From the NCBI RefSeq assembly GCF_000223985.1, contig NZ_AFWV01000014.1:91961-155960 (forward strand): a stretch of DNA of 64,000 bases, written 5' to 3'. The notes beneath the pieces are model-generated. The model saw only the letters and a program-made list of their open reading frames with translations, had not been told where the DNA came from and made no database searches. Position 1 is the stretch's first letter, and each line of letters begins with the position of its first letter. This document shows positions 19,304 through 28,210 of the stretch, one piece after another. Position numbers and translations under genes: made by a program. The stretch is from Thiocapsa marina 5811 (GTDB lineage: Bacteria > Pseudomonadota > Gammaproteobacteria > Chromatiales > Chromatiaceae).

Positions 19304-20806
19304 CTATTCCTGCGGGGCGTCCGCGAACCAGGGCTCGCGGGCCTTCATGATCAAGCGGGCCGCACGCTCGCGGTCCATCCCGTCGATATCCAGCAGGTCG
19401 TCGACCGACTGCTCGGCGAGATCCTCGACTGTGGCCACGCCGCGTTCCGCAAGGGCATAGGCCAACGGCTCGTCCATCCCGTCCATGTCCAAGAGATCCG
19501 TCGCCGGATCCCGCGTCCCGTCCTCCTCGGTGGCGATGGCGCGGGTCAACAGCACGTCGTTCGCACGCTCGCGCAGCAACTCGATGGTCTCGTCGTCGAG
19601 CTCGTCGATCGCCTGCATCTCGACCAAGGGCACGTACGCCACCTCGTCGACCGTACTGAAACCCTCTTCCACCAGGATCGCCGCGAGATTCTCGTCGACA
19701 CCCAGCTGCTCCATGAAGTTCTGGACCGAGCGAACGGCCTCCTGCTCGCCCTTGGCCGCCGCGTCCTCCTCGTTCATCACGTTGAGCTCCCAGCCGGTCA
19801 GTTGACTGGCAAGGCGCACGTTTTGACCGTTGCGTCCGATCGCCTGCGCAAGGTTCTCTTCCTTGACCGCGACATCCATGCTGCGCGCCTCTTCGTCGAT
19901 GACGATCGAGACGACATCGGCCGGGGACATGGCGTTGATGACGTATTGGGCGGGATTGTCGTCCCACAGAATGATATCGACGCGTTCGCCGTTAAGCTCG
20001 TTGGAGACGGCCTGCACGCGCGAGCCGCGCATCCCGACACAGGCGCCGACGGGATCGATGCGCGGGTCGGTGGTCCGTACGGCGATCTTGGCACGGGAGC
20101 CCGGATCGCGCGCCGCACCCAGGATCTGGATCAGCCCCTCTCCGACCTCCGGTACCTCGAGCTTGAACAGCTCGATCAGCAGCTCCGGGGCGGTTCGACT
20201 GACGAACAGCTGCGGCCCCTTGGGCTCGGAGCGGACGTCGTAGAGATAGCCCCGCAGGCGATCGCCGGGGCGCACCGACTCGCGAGGAATCACATGGTCG
20301 CGCGGCACCAGTGCCTCGGCGTTGCTGCCGAGATCCACCATGATGGTGCCGCGTTCGGCCTTCTTCACGATGCCGGTCACCAGCTGGCCTTTGCGCTCGC
20401 CGAAGGCCTCGACGATCTTCGCACGCTCGGCCTCGCGCACCTTCTGCACGATAACCTGCTTGGCGGTCTGGGCCGCGATGCGACCGAACAGCTCGGAGTC
20501 GATCTCCTCCTCGATGAAGTCGCCGGGGCCGAGCTCGGGCTCGAGGATCTGCGCAGCGGACTCGGTAATCTGCCGCGACGGCGCCTCGAGCACACCCTGC
20601 TCGGGATCGGGAACGATCTCCCAACGCCGGAAAGAGCGGTAGTCGCCGGTCTTGCGGTCGATCGCCACGCGCACGTCGATCTCCCCGCCGTGTTTCTTGC
20701 GGGTGGCAGACGCCAGTGCGGCCTCGATGGCCTCGAAGATGACGCCTTCGGGGACGTCCTTCTCGTTCGAGACCGCCTCCACGACCATTAAGATCTCTTT
20801 ACTCAT
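19304..20806 (-). CDS. nusA: Transcription termination/antitermination protein NusA
   Basis: NusA binds RNA polymerase and modulates pausing, termination and antitermination. The 500-residue protein has the N-terminal polymerase-binding domain, an S1 domain (about 135-200), two KH domains ([17 protein letters not shown] in the second) and two C-terminal helix-hairpin-helix acidic repeats, the E. coli-type arrangement. It is followed by infB. A 153-bp gap separates it from rimP. In enterics NusA autoregulates this operon through its leader. Confidence 0.99.
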   Translation of the reverse strand: MSKEILMVVEAVSNEKDVPEGVIFEAIEAALASATRKKHGGEIDVRVAIDRKTGDYRSFRRWEIVPDPEQGVLEAPSRQITESAAQILEPELGPGDFIEEEIDSELFGRIAAQTAKQVIVQKVREAERAKIVEAFGERKGQLVTGIVKKAERGTIMVDLGSNAEALVPRDHVIPRESVRPGDRLRGYLYDVRSEPKGPQLFVSRTAPELLIELFKLEVPEVGEGLIQILGAARDPGSRAKIAVRTTDPRIDPVGACVGMRGSRVQAVSNELNGERVDIILWDDNPAQYVINAMSPADVVSIVIDEEARSMDVAVKEENLAQAIGRNGQNVRLASQLTGWELNVMNEEDAAAKGEQEAVRSVQNFMEQLGVDENLAAILVEEGFSTVDEVAYVPLVEMQAIDELDDETIELLRERANDVLLTRAIATEEDGTRDPATDLLDMDGMDEPLAYALAERGVATVEDLAEQSVDDLLDIDGMDRERAARLIMKAREPWFADAPQE

Positions 20807-20959
20807 TCCACCTCATCCGACTCAAAAGATCCGGCTCGCAACAGGGTCGTGCCGATACGATCGACAACCGACGTCCGCGTCGACCGAATGCGGCTACGCC
20901 GATCCGACATACATCGGCCCGGCATTCCACCGATCCGGCACAACGCTGACCCGACGACG

Positions 20960-21418
20960 TCAATAGACGGGGACAAGCCGGGCGATCTCGATCCGATTCA
21001 CGGGGATCGCCCAAACACGACCGTCTGCCTCGAGGTTCAGGATGCCCTCTTCGCATCCGCGAAGAATCCCTTCCAGATTGCGTCGCCCTTCGAGCTTTTC
21101 GCTCAATCGAACCTTGGCGCGCGAGCCCTGGAACCGCCGAAAATGCTCGGGAAACACCAGCGGCCGATCCATCCCCGGCGAGGAGACCTCGAGGTCATAG
21201 CGCCCCTGAAGGGGGTCTTCGACGTCCAGAACGGCGCTCAACTGGTCGCTCACGGCCGCACAATCGTCGAGCCCGATGCCGCGCTCGTGATCGATATAGA
21301 CCCGCAGCGTAGCCCCGCTCGCGCCGCGCTGAAACAGCTCGACACCGACAAGCTCGTAGCCCAGAGGTTCGACCACCCCGCGGGCCAATTGGCAGAGACG
21401 ACTCTCGGCAGGCTCCAT
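20960..21418 (-). CDS. rimP: Ribosome maturation factor RimP
   Basis: RimP assists 30S assembly. The 152-residue protein matches the family: GYELVGVELFQRG, LRVYIDHERGI, DDCA.VSDQLSAVLDVEDP, YDLEVSSPGMDRPL and a C-terminal SH3-like half ending RLVPVY. I place the start at MEPAESRLC, with GAAGGG upstream; a longer in-frame extension has no family match. It heads the rimP-nusA-infB cluster. Confidence 0.96.
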   Translation of the reverse strand: MEPAESRLCQLARGVVEPLGYELVGVELFQRGASGATLRVYIDHERGIGLDDCAAVSDQLSAVLDVEDPLQGRYDLEVSSPGMDRPLVFPEHFRRFQGSRAKVRLSEKLEGRRNLEGILRGCEEGILNLEADGRVWAIPVNRIEIARLVPVY

Positions 21419-21985
21419 CGAACGCCCTTCAGAAACAAAAATTGGGCCATTGGCCCAACGACTTAAAGAATCCGCCATCAACCCGGCACAATCGAATGCA
21501 CCGCGACGACGGCCTCGTCGTCGGATGGCCGCTGCACCGGCGCGATCCCGGACCATGAGAACCGACTTCACGTGCGAGACGCTGGACAGGTGACACCCGG
21601 CGGACCACCCTGCGAAGGAGACCGCCGACCTGAAGCTCGGCAGCAATGAAAGGCCCGAGATAAAAAAACCCCATCGAAGGGGTTCTTATGAAACGCCGAC
21701 CTTCTTAAGGTGTTCGTGGGAGACTTCATCCACGAAGCCCTTGGAGTGTATCCCGTTCGACTTTGATCCGCAAGGTTGTCGATCGAGAAGAAGAGTCGGC
21801 GCGACCTATCGACCGAAGCGACGCGACGAGCGGCGAACCTCCCGCCCATTGCCAGACCGGCATTATCCGTGCAGTCTCCGAGCGCGGAAAGAACCAACGC
21901 GGCGAACCCTCGGGAGCCCGGCGCCTGAATGTCGACCGACCACCAGCCAAGCCATCGAGACACGGAATACGACGACGAGGATCCG
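21419..21985. other. Leader region of the rimP operon
   Basis: No tRNA is seen here, unlike the metY tRNA in front of rimP in E. coli. A GGGCCATTGGCCC palindrome lies about 30 bp before rimP. An intrinsic terminator for the minus strand lies about 245 bp before rimP, with no recognisable gene ahead of it. A 15-codon frame (GTG start, ending HEHLKKVGVS) stops next to that terminator and could be a leader peptide or a gene remnant. Confidence 0.45.
21662..21684 (-). terminator. Intrinsic terminator upstream of rimP
   Basis: On the minus strand AACCCC and GGGGTT pair around a six-base loop, followed by seven Ts. It points toward rimP, and the only gene ahead of it (sprT-like) is on the other strand. 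It is therefore either an attenuator of the rimP-nusA operon or the end of a small unrecognised transcript. Confidence 0.75.
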
Positions 21986-22528
21986 ATGACAGGCAAATCG
22001 ATCACAGGCGGGACGATGGCGATCCCCGCCGAGCACGCCGCAGCCCGTACCGGAGCGCTTTTGCGCGAAGCGGAAACCTGGCTGCACCTCGCCATGCCTC
22101 AGGTCGAGATCCGATTCGACCTTCGAGGGACCGCGGCAGGACAGGCGCGGATGCGAAACGCATCCTCCGCGATCATCCGCTACAACGCGACGCTCTTGGA
22201 CCTGCACCCGACGGAGTTTATCGCCGAGACCGTGCCGCATGAGGTCGCCCATGTCGTTGCGTTCGTGCAACACGGACCGCGTATTCGTCCACACGGCCCG
22301 GAATGGCAAGCCGTCATGCATTATTTCGGTGTCGAGCCTTCACGCTGTCATCGCTACGACGTTTCCCGGCTGCGCACCCGATCCCTGCAACGATTTCTGT
22401 ACCGGTGCAGCTGCGGCACGCACGAGATCAGCAGCATTCGTCACAATCGAATCTGCCGACAGGGAACCGTCTATCTCTGTCGCCGCTGCCACCAACCCCT
22501 GCGGCACGAGATCGACCTGCGAGGGTAG
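21986..22528 (+). CDS. SprT-like zinc metalloprotein
   Basis: The 180-residue protein has the HEVAH zinc motif (H85, E86, H89) typical of SprT/Spartan-type metalloproteases, preceded by the strand SSAIIRYNATLLDLHP, and a C-terminal zinc ribbon (YRCSCGTHEIS followed by YLCRRCHQPL). Spartan relatives cleave DNA-protein crosslinks; bacterial SprT functions are little known. I chose the ATG preceded by GAGG five bases away over one 57 bases further upstream. It is a lone gene divergent from the rimP leader. Confidence 0.92.
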   Translation: MTGKSITGGTMAIPAEHAAARTGALLREAETWLHLAMPQVEIRFDLRGTAAGQARMRNASSAIIRYNATLLDLHPTEFIAETVPHEVAHVVAFVQHGPRIRPHGPEWQAVMHYFGVEPSRCHRYDVSRLRTRSLQRFLYRCSCGTHEISSIRHNRICRQGTVYLCRRCHQPLRHEIDLRG

Positions 22529-22534
22529 AGGACC

Positions 22535-22626
22535 GAAACCGCGTCCAGGGTGGAACGTGCCGTTTTCATTGTGTATCGGGCTTAAGGATTTTCCCGACCT
22601 TTGCGGAGACGGAGACGCGCTTTAAA
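22535..22626. repeat. TTAAACCGCG-type element with AT-rich tail
   Basis: It starts GAAACCGCGTCC and ends GACGCGCTTTAAA, then an AT-rich tail. Its interior (CGTTTTCATT..GTGT.TCGGGCT.AAGGATTTT) is clearly shared with the copy at 25.46 kb. It lies 6 bp after the SprT-like gene. Confidence 0.7.
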
Positions 22627-22736
22627 AATCACTATTTTTGAGCGCGAGGCGGACATTCCGCCTCGCGCAGGCCCGCAACCGAGCGACTCATCCGCACGTC
22701 CGCTTGAATCCGGATGCGGCGGAGCCTCCGGCAAGG

Positions 22737-23759
22737 CTATCGCTGATAAACAGGCGCGCCGTAGCTCGGTCCGAAGGCCGGCCCGTACGCCGGTCCGTAA
22801 GCGGGATAACCTGCCGGTGCGGACATCGGGGCGGGCATCTGCATCTGCTCCCAGTACTCGCGAGCTCTCTGGTCGGCAGCGCGCCGCATGCTTTCATGCT
22901 CGGCGATCATGCGCGCACGATACTGAGCGGCACTTTCGCGGCGACCTTCGAACGCGGGGGCAACGACGGGCGGCGCAGGCACGGCCTCCGCCCGGGCGAA
23001 CGGCTGGGGCACGACCGGCACCGGCGCAAAACCCGGTGGGATCGGTGCAGGCGTCGGTGCTTCGGCCGATGCAGATGCCGTTTCGGCCGTTGACTCGCCT
23101 CCCAGCAAAGACTCGGCGAAAACGGTCGCCTCGGCATCTTTCAGCGGCGGGGCATCCGTCGTCTCGGCGGAAGCGGATTCCACGGCCTGCGCCTGCGGAT
23201 CAGACTCCGGGGGGAGCGCCCGAGCGGCTGACGTCGCGGGCAACGGGGCCGAATGACGGTTGAACGCGGAGGCTGCCGGACGCTCTTCCGTGACCTGTGT
23301 GGTCGCCGGGCTGGCGACGGCGTCCTGCGGGGCGGCGCTCATCTCGACGACGGCCGGCGGTGCATCGGCGGAAGCGCCGGCAACCGGCTCGGCCTCGGCG
23401 ACCTCGGCAGGCACCGTCTCGGACGCAAGCTCGTCGGCGCTCTGCGGCTCGGCTGTGCCCGTCAACTCCTTGACCTTTGCAACGACCTGGTTGAAGCCGT
23501 CGGTCCCGGCGGCGGTGACGTCCGCGATCACGGTCTCCGCGGAGGACGTCAAGTCGCCGATCTTGTCTTTGATCTTCTGGAAGCCGTCGGCTTCCATGCT
23601 GCTCTCGTCGGTCACCGCGGCCTGTGTCGTATCGGCGGTGGAGTCACGCTCGGCCGAGCTCAGATACAGGTAACCGAAGGCAATCACGACGGCCCAAAGG
23701 GACAACTTGGGGATCCAGCCGAGACCGGAGCGTTTGGGTGCAGTTTCCTCGGTGGCCAT
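22737..23759 (-). CDS. Pro/Ala-rich single-pass membrane protein, unknown function
   Basis: I do not recognise a family. The 340-residue protein has a short basic N-terminus, one membrane helix (about 16-34), two similar helical segments (FQKIKDKIGDL and FNQVVAKVKEL), a long acidic then Pro/Ala-rich low-complexity region, a charged helix (QYRARMIAEHESMRRAADQ) and a tail of near-repeats: PAYGPAYGPAFGPSYGAP. Most of the protein is probably periplasmic and extended. The Gly/Tyr/Pro tail recalls structural surface or sulfur-globule proteins, but that is only a resemblance in composition. The start is clear and the gene stands alone. Confidence 0.75.
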   Translation of the reverse strand: MATEETAPKRSGLGWIPKLSLWAVVIAFGYLYLSSAERDSTADTTQAAVTDESSMEADGFQKIKDKIGDLTSSAETVIADVTAAGTDGFNQVVAKVKELTGTAEPQSADELASETVPAEVAEAEPVAGASADAPPAVVEMSAAPQDAVASPATTQVTEERPAASAFNRHSAPLPATSAARALPPESDPQAQAVESASAETTDAPPLKDAEATVFAESLLGGESTAETASASAEAPTPAPIPPGFAPVPVVPQPFARAEAVPAPPVVAPAFEGRRESAAQYRARMIAEHESMRRAADQRAREYWEQMQMPAPMSAPAGYPAYGPAYGPAFGPSYGAPVYQR

Positions 23760-23909
23760 TTCGGATTCTCCTGAGAAAGCGATAAGTTAAGGGACCGCTA
23801 TGGTATCAGAGTTTCCTGATGTACTTAAACACCTTGCGCATCCGACCGTCGGCCGGGAGCAATCCGGCGCCCCGCGGCCGAGACCCGGCCGAGCGCCTGA
23901 ACCGACCGG

Positions 23910-24650
23910 TTACCCCGCCGTTGCGACGATCCCGAGCACCTTGCGCACATGCCCGACACAGGTGCGCAGATGGGACTCGATCTCGGCCATCGTGATCGCC
24001 CCCTCGCCCTTACCCGCCGCCCAGTTCACGACGAACGCGAGGCTCGCGTAGCACAGCCCGAGCTCCCGCGCGATTCCGGCCTCCGGCATTCCGGTCATCC
24101 CCACCAGATCGCAGCCGTCGCGCTCGAGTCGGGCGATCTCGGCAGTCGTCTCCAGACGCGGCCCCTGGGTCGCGGCGTAAACGCCGTCCTCGATCGCCGG
24201 GTGTCCGGATTCGGCACAGGCCCGAATCAAGACTCCGCGAAGCTCTTCGCAGTAGGGCGAGGTCATGTCGACATGATCCAACGCGTCTTGCTCGCCGTCG
24301 TAGATGCTGTGCTCGCGCCCGTAGGTGTAATCGATGAGGTCGTGCGGGACCGCAAGCGCCAGCGGAGCGAAGCGCGCACCGATCCCGCCGACCGCCGCCA
24401 GCCCGACGACGCGATCCGCGCCCAAGGCGCGCAGCGCCCATAGATTCGCGCGGTAATTGATCCGATGAGGCGGCAGCCGATGGCCTGCGCCGTGACGCGG
24501 CAGAAAAAGGATCTCGGCGCCGTCGAGGCGCCCGATCGCGACCGGCGCGGAGGTCTCCCCGAAAGGGGTTTCGACGCGCCGCGACGCCTCGATCTCCAAG
24601 GCGGGAAAATCAGAAAAACCGGATCCACCGATGATGGCGAGAAGGCTCAT
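23910..24650 (-). CDS. S-methyl-5'-thioinosine phosphorylase (MTAP/PNP family)
   Basis: The enzyme phosphorolyses methylthioinosine to hypoxanthine and methylthioribose-1-phosphate. The 246 residues resemble the Pseudomonas aeruginosa enzyme throughout: IIGGSGF, LPRHGAGHRLPPHRINYRAN, VGGIGARFAP, QGPRLETTAEIARLERDGCD, GMTGMPEAGIARE. The substrate call rests on that similarity; MTA phosphorylase activity is the alternative. The neighbouring hpt could recycle the hypoxanthine product, and mtnC elsewhere in the window belongs to the same methionine salvage. Confidence 0.9.
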   Translation of the reverse strand: MSLLAIIGGSGFSDFPALEIEASRRVETPFGETSAPVAIGRLDGAEILFLPRHGAGHRLPPHRINYRANLWALRALGADRVVGLAAVGGIGARFAPLALAVPHDLIDYTYGREHSIYDGEQDALDHVDMTSPYCEELRGVLIRACAESGHPAIEDGVYAATQGPRLETTAEIARLERDGCDLVGMTGMPEAGIARELGLCYASLAFVVNWAAGKGEGAITMAEIESHLRTCVGHVRKVLGIVATAG

Positions 24651-24716
24651 GCGTTTACCAGGTCAGGAGTTGACTCGAAATGGCCGCGCAGTCTAGCGGA
24701 GGGTGGCGTAGAAGCC

Positions 24717-24743
24717 AAAAAAAGGCGCCGCAAGGCGCCTTTT
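24717..24743 (-). terminator. Terminator after the hemerythrin gene
   Basis: GGCGCC-TTGC-GGCGCC with flanking A and T runs forms a strong intrinsic terminator reading leftward, about 50 bp after the hemerythrin stop. It is AT-flanked on both sides but its longest T run is on the minus strand. It separates that gene from the phosphorylase. Confidence 0.88.
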
Positions 24744-24792
24744 CGGGGATCGTCGAGCGCGTTGACGCCCGACTCTCGGACTGACGGGTGGC

Positions 24793-25269
24793 TTAGACCG
24801 ACGGATTGAGCGAGCCCGTGTCACCTTTTCGGGATCGATCGGTGAAGATGCCGATCTCGATCAATTTCGGAAAGAGGACCTGCTCTTCGCGATCGATGCG
24901 CTTGTCGACCATATCGAAGATCTCGTGCGTTTCGGCAAGAAAATCCTCCGTGAAGTTGAAATCGCAGTTCTTCAGCCAGTGCTTGTGGTAATCGTCGAAG
25001 GTCTTGCGTAATGGCTTCTCCCCGCTGATGAAGCCCCAGGCGATCGACTTGACCTTAGGGTCTTCATGGATGAGGAGGGTCGGGTAGAGGCTACGATCCT
25101 CGTCGGCGAGGTGGCTGCGCACCTTGGTGCCCAAATCGCACAACAGCTCGTAAGCGGTTTTTGCATTCGGGCGAATGCGCAGCTGCTCGGGCGTGAGAAG
25201 CGATCTGAGATCCTCGATCATCTGACGCAGCTCGCCATGGGTGTGGCGGTAGTCTTCCAGGGTCGGCAT
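24793..25269 (-). CDS. Hemerythrin HHE-domain protein
   Basis: The 158-residue four-helix-bundle protein has the di-iron histidine/carboxylate pattern: HTHGEL in helix 1, SHLADEDRSLYP in helix 2, YHKHW in helix 3, and ETHEIF...DREEQVLFPKL in helix 4. Such proteins bind oxygen or nitric oxide or act as iron/redox sensors; the exact role cannot be read from sequence. It has its own terminator and lies between the MTI phosphorylase and hpt genes without obvious functional link. Confidence 0.9.
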   Translation of the reverse strand: MPTLEDYRHTHGELRQMIEDLRSLLTPEQLRIRPNAKTAYELLCDLGTKVRSHLADEDRSLYPTLLIHEDPKVKSIAWGFISGEKPLRKTFDDYHKHWLKNCDFNFTEDFLAETHEIFDMVDKRIDREEQVLFPKLIEIGIFTDRSRKGDTGSLNPSV

Positions 25270-25461
25270 ACGGCATCCTCCGATTGTTATGGGTTGTGCG
25301 GTCGTCGCGGCCCGCAGGACGACGAAACCGCCGCCGCCCCGGGGAGGACTGCATCACGCTGAAGCAACACTCGGATCAGGATGTATACCAAAGCTCAAAA
25401 GGTGTCAAAAAGCGGGCACTTATATTCCCGTTTCAACAAATACCCATAAAGCCGCTGCGCA

Positions 25462-25547
25462 TAAACCGCGTCCAGAGTGAAACGCGGCGTTTTCAATTTG
25501 TGTCGGGCTCAAGGATTTTTCCGAGCGTTGCGGTGACGTGGTTTAAA
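25462..25547. repeat. TTAAACCGCG-type element
   Basis: TAAACCGCGTCC at the left and GACGTGGTTTAAA at the right are inverted, 86 bp overall. The interior is shared with the copy at 22.5 kb. It is followed by a ~20-bp AT-only spacer and then a second element in tandem. Confidence 0.75.
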
Positions 25548-25566
25548 ATTTAATATTTTTTAATAC

Positions 25567-25654
25567 TTTAAAACCGCGCCAGCTCCACACGTCGTCAAAT
25601 CTCCCGGGGCTGATCCCATCCAAAGACACCGCATATCGCGCGGGGCGCGGTTTA
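25567..25654. repeat. TTAAACCGCG-type element, tandem partner
   Basis: TTTAAAACCGCGCC and GGCGCGGTTTA are inverted ends of an 88-bp element. Both ends carry the GCGCC/GGCGC variant, so they co-vary. Its right end contains the hpt stop codon. The rest of the 25270-25461 gap has no recognisable gene. Confidence 0.78.
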
Positions 25655-26203
25655 GACGTCCTCGTCCGCCACCGCATAGATCCCGGCGGCGTTTCGAAAG
25701 TAGTCCTTGTAGTCGAGCCCGTAACCGTAGAGATAACGGTCCGCCACCTGCACACCGACGACATCGGCCTCGCAGGCGTGCTCGCGCTCCTTGGACACCA
25801 GCACCGCGGTATGCACGCTCGCAGCCCCGTCTTCATGGCATGCCTCGACGATTCGATGCAGCGTGATACCCTCGTCGAGGATGTCGTCGAGCACCAGAAC
25901 ATGCTCGCCGCGGATGGCATCCGACGGACGGTAGCGCCAGACGATCTCCCCGCCGCTGGTTCGGCCTTGATAGCGACTGGCGTGGACATAGTCGACGCGC
26001 AATTGAAACCGCAGCCGAGGAAGCAAGAGACCGGCGACAAAGACCGCTCCCGTCATGACGCAAAGCACCAGCGGATCCTTTCCGGCGAGACGCTCGGTGA
26101 TTGCCGCGGCCATCCGGTCGAGCGCCGCATCGATCTCCTCCGGCGTGACCAGTTGTTGCGCGCGCGCAGCGACGGCGTCGTAGTCGTTCGGGTCGAGCTT
26201 CAT
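25652..26203 (-). CDS. hpt: Hypoxanthine-guanine phosphoribosyltransferase
   Basis: The enzyme salvages hypoxanthine (and guanine) with PRPP to IMP (GMP). The 183-residue protein has the PRPP-binding motif VLVLDDILDEGITLHRI, the flexible-loop strand DYVHASRYQGRTSGGE and VADRYLYGYGLDYKDYFRNA near the end. It overlaps nagZ by four bases (ATGA), so translation is coupled. Placement next to the MTI phosphorylase makes hypoxanthine recycling its likely job. The stop codon lies inside a repeat element. Confidence 0.95.
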   Translation of the reverse strand: MKLDPNDYDAVAARAQQLVTPEEIDAALDRMAAAITERLAGKDPLVLCVMTGAVFVAGLLLPRLRFQLRVDYVHASRYQGRTSGGEIVWRYRPSDAIRGEHVLVLDDILDEGITLHRIVEACHEDGAASVHTAVLVSKEREHACEADVVGVQVADRYLYGYGLDYKDYFRNAAGIYAVADEDV

Positions 26204-27276
26204 CCAGTTGCCTCCGGGTCGGTCGGGTCAAGGAGCCCCAGATCGAGCGTCTCGAGCCCCTCGAGAAGAGCCACACACCGCACTGCGCGCTGCCACTCGG
26301 GCTGCTCGTGCAGGCGCGCGCGCTCATGCTGACCGCGGCCGTGCATCCTGAGAAGACGCAGCTCCGCCGCGGGGTCGTGGTGATCGGCGAACGCGTCGAG
26401 GACCTCGAGCGCCGCCGGGCGATTGTTGCAGACCAGCAGCATATCGCAACCGGCAAGCGAGGCGGCGCGAGCGCGCTCGACCGGGCCACCCTCGGACGCC
26501 GCAGCACCCATGCTGAGGTCGTCGCTGAAGATGACCCCCTGAAAACCAAGCCGGCCGCGCAGGATGTCGCGCAGCCAGATCGGCGAGAAGCCGGCCGGAC
26601 GACCGTCGACGGCCGGGTACAGGACGTGCGCGGGCATGATCCCTTCGAGCGCGTGCGCGATGAGACGCTCGAACGGGATCAAGTCATTCATCAACAAATC
26701 GGTATACGGCCTTGGATCGACCGGGAGATCAAGGTGCGAATCCACGCTCACACCGCCGTGCCCCGGAAAATGCTTGCCCACGCCGGCCATGCCGGCGCGA
26801 CGCACCCCGTCGAGCCAGGCGAGCGCGAGATCGCCGACCGCACGCGCCCGGCTCCCGAAGGCGCGATCGCCGACCACCGGATTCAACCCCCGATCCAAAT
26901 CGAGCACGGGCGCGAAGCTGAAGTCCACGCCGACCGAGCGCAACTCCGCGGCCATCAGCCAGGCCACCGACTCGCAACTGGCGCGGGCCTCTCTGGGATG
27001 GCGACCGTAGAGCTCCGCAAAGTGGCCCGCCGGCGGCAGCCGCGTAAACCCCTCGCGAAAGCGCTGCACCCGCCCGCCTTCTTGATCGACGGCAACCAAG
27101 AGATGCGGCTCGCGCAGGCCGTGTATCTCGGCGGTCAGCTCGGCGAGCTGCGCGGGCGAGACGAAATTGCGCGCGAAGAGGATGAGCCCCCCGACCGCGG
27201 GATGGCGCAACAGCTCGCGGTCCTCGGCATCGAGCGCCGTTCCCCCGACATCGAGCATGACGGGACCCAAAGACAT
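26200..27276 (-). CDS. nagZ: Beta-N-acetylglucosaminidase of murein recycling
   Basis: NagZ (GH3) removes GlcNAc from anhydro-muropeptides in the cytoplasm. The 358-residue protein shows DQEGGRVQRFREGFT, the catalytic loop KHFPGHGGVSVDSHLDLP with the general acid/base histidine and aspartate, and the nucleophile strand GVIFSDDLSMGAA. The length fits single-domain NagZ. It is the first gene of the nagZ-hpt pair; the same order occurs in pseudomonads. Confidence 0.96.
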   Translation of the reverse strand: MSLGPVMLDVGGTALDAEDRELLRHPAVGGLILFARNFVSPAQLAELTAEIHGLREPHLLVAVDQEGGRVQRFREGFTRLPPAGHFAELYGRHPREARASCESVAWLMAAELRSVGVDFSFAPVLDLDRGLNPVVGDRAFGSRARAVGDLALAWLDGVRRAGMAGVGKHFPGHGGVSVDSHLDLPVDPRPYTDLLMNDLIPFERLIAHALEGIMPAHVLYPAVDGRPAGFSPIWLRDILRGRLGFQGVIFSDDLSMGAAASEGGPVERARAASLAGCDMLLVCNNRPAALEVLDAFADHHDPAAELRLLRMHGRGQHERARLHEQPEWQRAVRCVALLEGLETLDLGLLDPTDPEATG

Positions 27277-27532
27277 CGACTAGACCTCCGTTCCCGGACA
27301 ATACCGGCATCGCGACCGGGGGCCGTTGTAACACAGCAACAGCCTCGCTCCTAGGGCGATTGCGCCGGAGCTGCGCGGCCCGGCCCCGGACCGCTATCAT
27401 AGTGCCCGCCAGCGAGCGTCCCCACGCGCCGGCAGGGCCTCGAGGCAGGTGTTCATCAGGCGCCTGCCGGCCACTGCGCGCGCATCCCCTATCCAATCCA
27501 GCCGACGTCCAACCCAGTAGAGGTCTTCGTCT

Positions 27533-28120
27533 ATGTCGTACCGCCGCCTTCCGCACCTGCTCGTCGTCCTCTATGCACTCTTCACGGCGAGCTGCGGCTC
27601 CAATCCAACCTCCGCGCCTGTCGAGACCGCAACCGGGATCGGCACCTCCGGGGCGCGAGCGCCGGCAGCGGCCCCGGCACGAGCGCCGTCCAGAGTCCGT
27701 GCGACGGCAGACGGCGAGATCTACGACGGCCCCCCTGCGCTCGCGATCGCTCCGGTCGTCGACGGTCGCGCCGCGGCCTCTCCCGAGGTCTCGCGCTGGT
27801 GGATTCAGAAAATCATGGCGGAGGACCTGGACCGCACCGACATGTTCGCCGGCGTCATCGCGCTCGAGCATGCCTCCGAGGCCCACGAGGGAGGTGTGCT
27901 CGTCCAACCGGCCCTGACCGGATTGACCTGGACCCGTCCGGATCAGCGCAGCGGGACCATCGCCATGCGGATCCGCGCCAGCGACACCGTCACCGGCCGT
28001 GTACGCCTGGACCGTGTCTATACTGCCTCTTGCAGCAACTGCAGGGTATCGCCGGGCCAACCCGCCGTCGCGGGCCCCTTGGGCGTGTTGATGCAGGACG
28101 TGGCGAAGGATCTTCGCTAG
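27533..28120 (+). CDS. Putative lipoprotein, unknown function
   Basis: The 195-residue protein starts with a lipoprotein signal (hydrophobic stretch 8-19, lipobox FTAS-C21). A Pro/Ala-rich linker follows, then a domain of about 130 residues ending in a Cys-rich YTASCSNCR motif and LMQDVAKDLR. The layout resembles periplasmic lipoproteins that act on envelope assembly, but I recognise no family. GAGG ten bases upstream supports the ATG. It is convergent with the PDZ protein. Confidence 0.78.
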   Translation: MSYRRLPHLLVVLYALFTASCGSNPTSAPVETATGIGTSGARAPAAAPARAPSRVRATADGEIYDGPPALAIAPVVDGRAAASPEVSRWWIQKIMAEDLDRTDMFAGVIALEHASEAHEGGVLVQPALTGLTWTRPDQRSGTIAMRIRASDTVTGRVRLDRVYTASCSNCRVSPGQPAVAGPLGVLMQDVAKDLR

Positions 28121-28210
28121 CGCAGGGGCCGGGACGTTTCGCGAACCGCTCGTTCCCGAGACGCCACTACGGAACGACTCGACGCAACCGCAAGCTCGGC
28201 TTGCCCGGGC

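Noticed and set aside
18830..20791. Long plus-strand frame across nusA and infB
   Set aside because: It crosses two real genes and their gap on the other strand and has no recognisable domain.
21480..21720. A tRNA in front of rimP, as in E. coli
   Set aside because: No T-loop consensus (GGTTCGA-like) or acceptor pairing could be found there.
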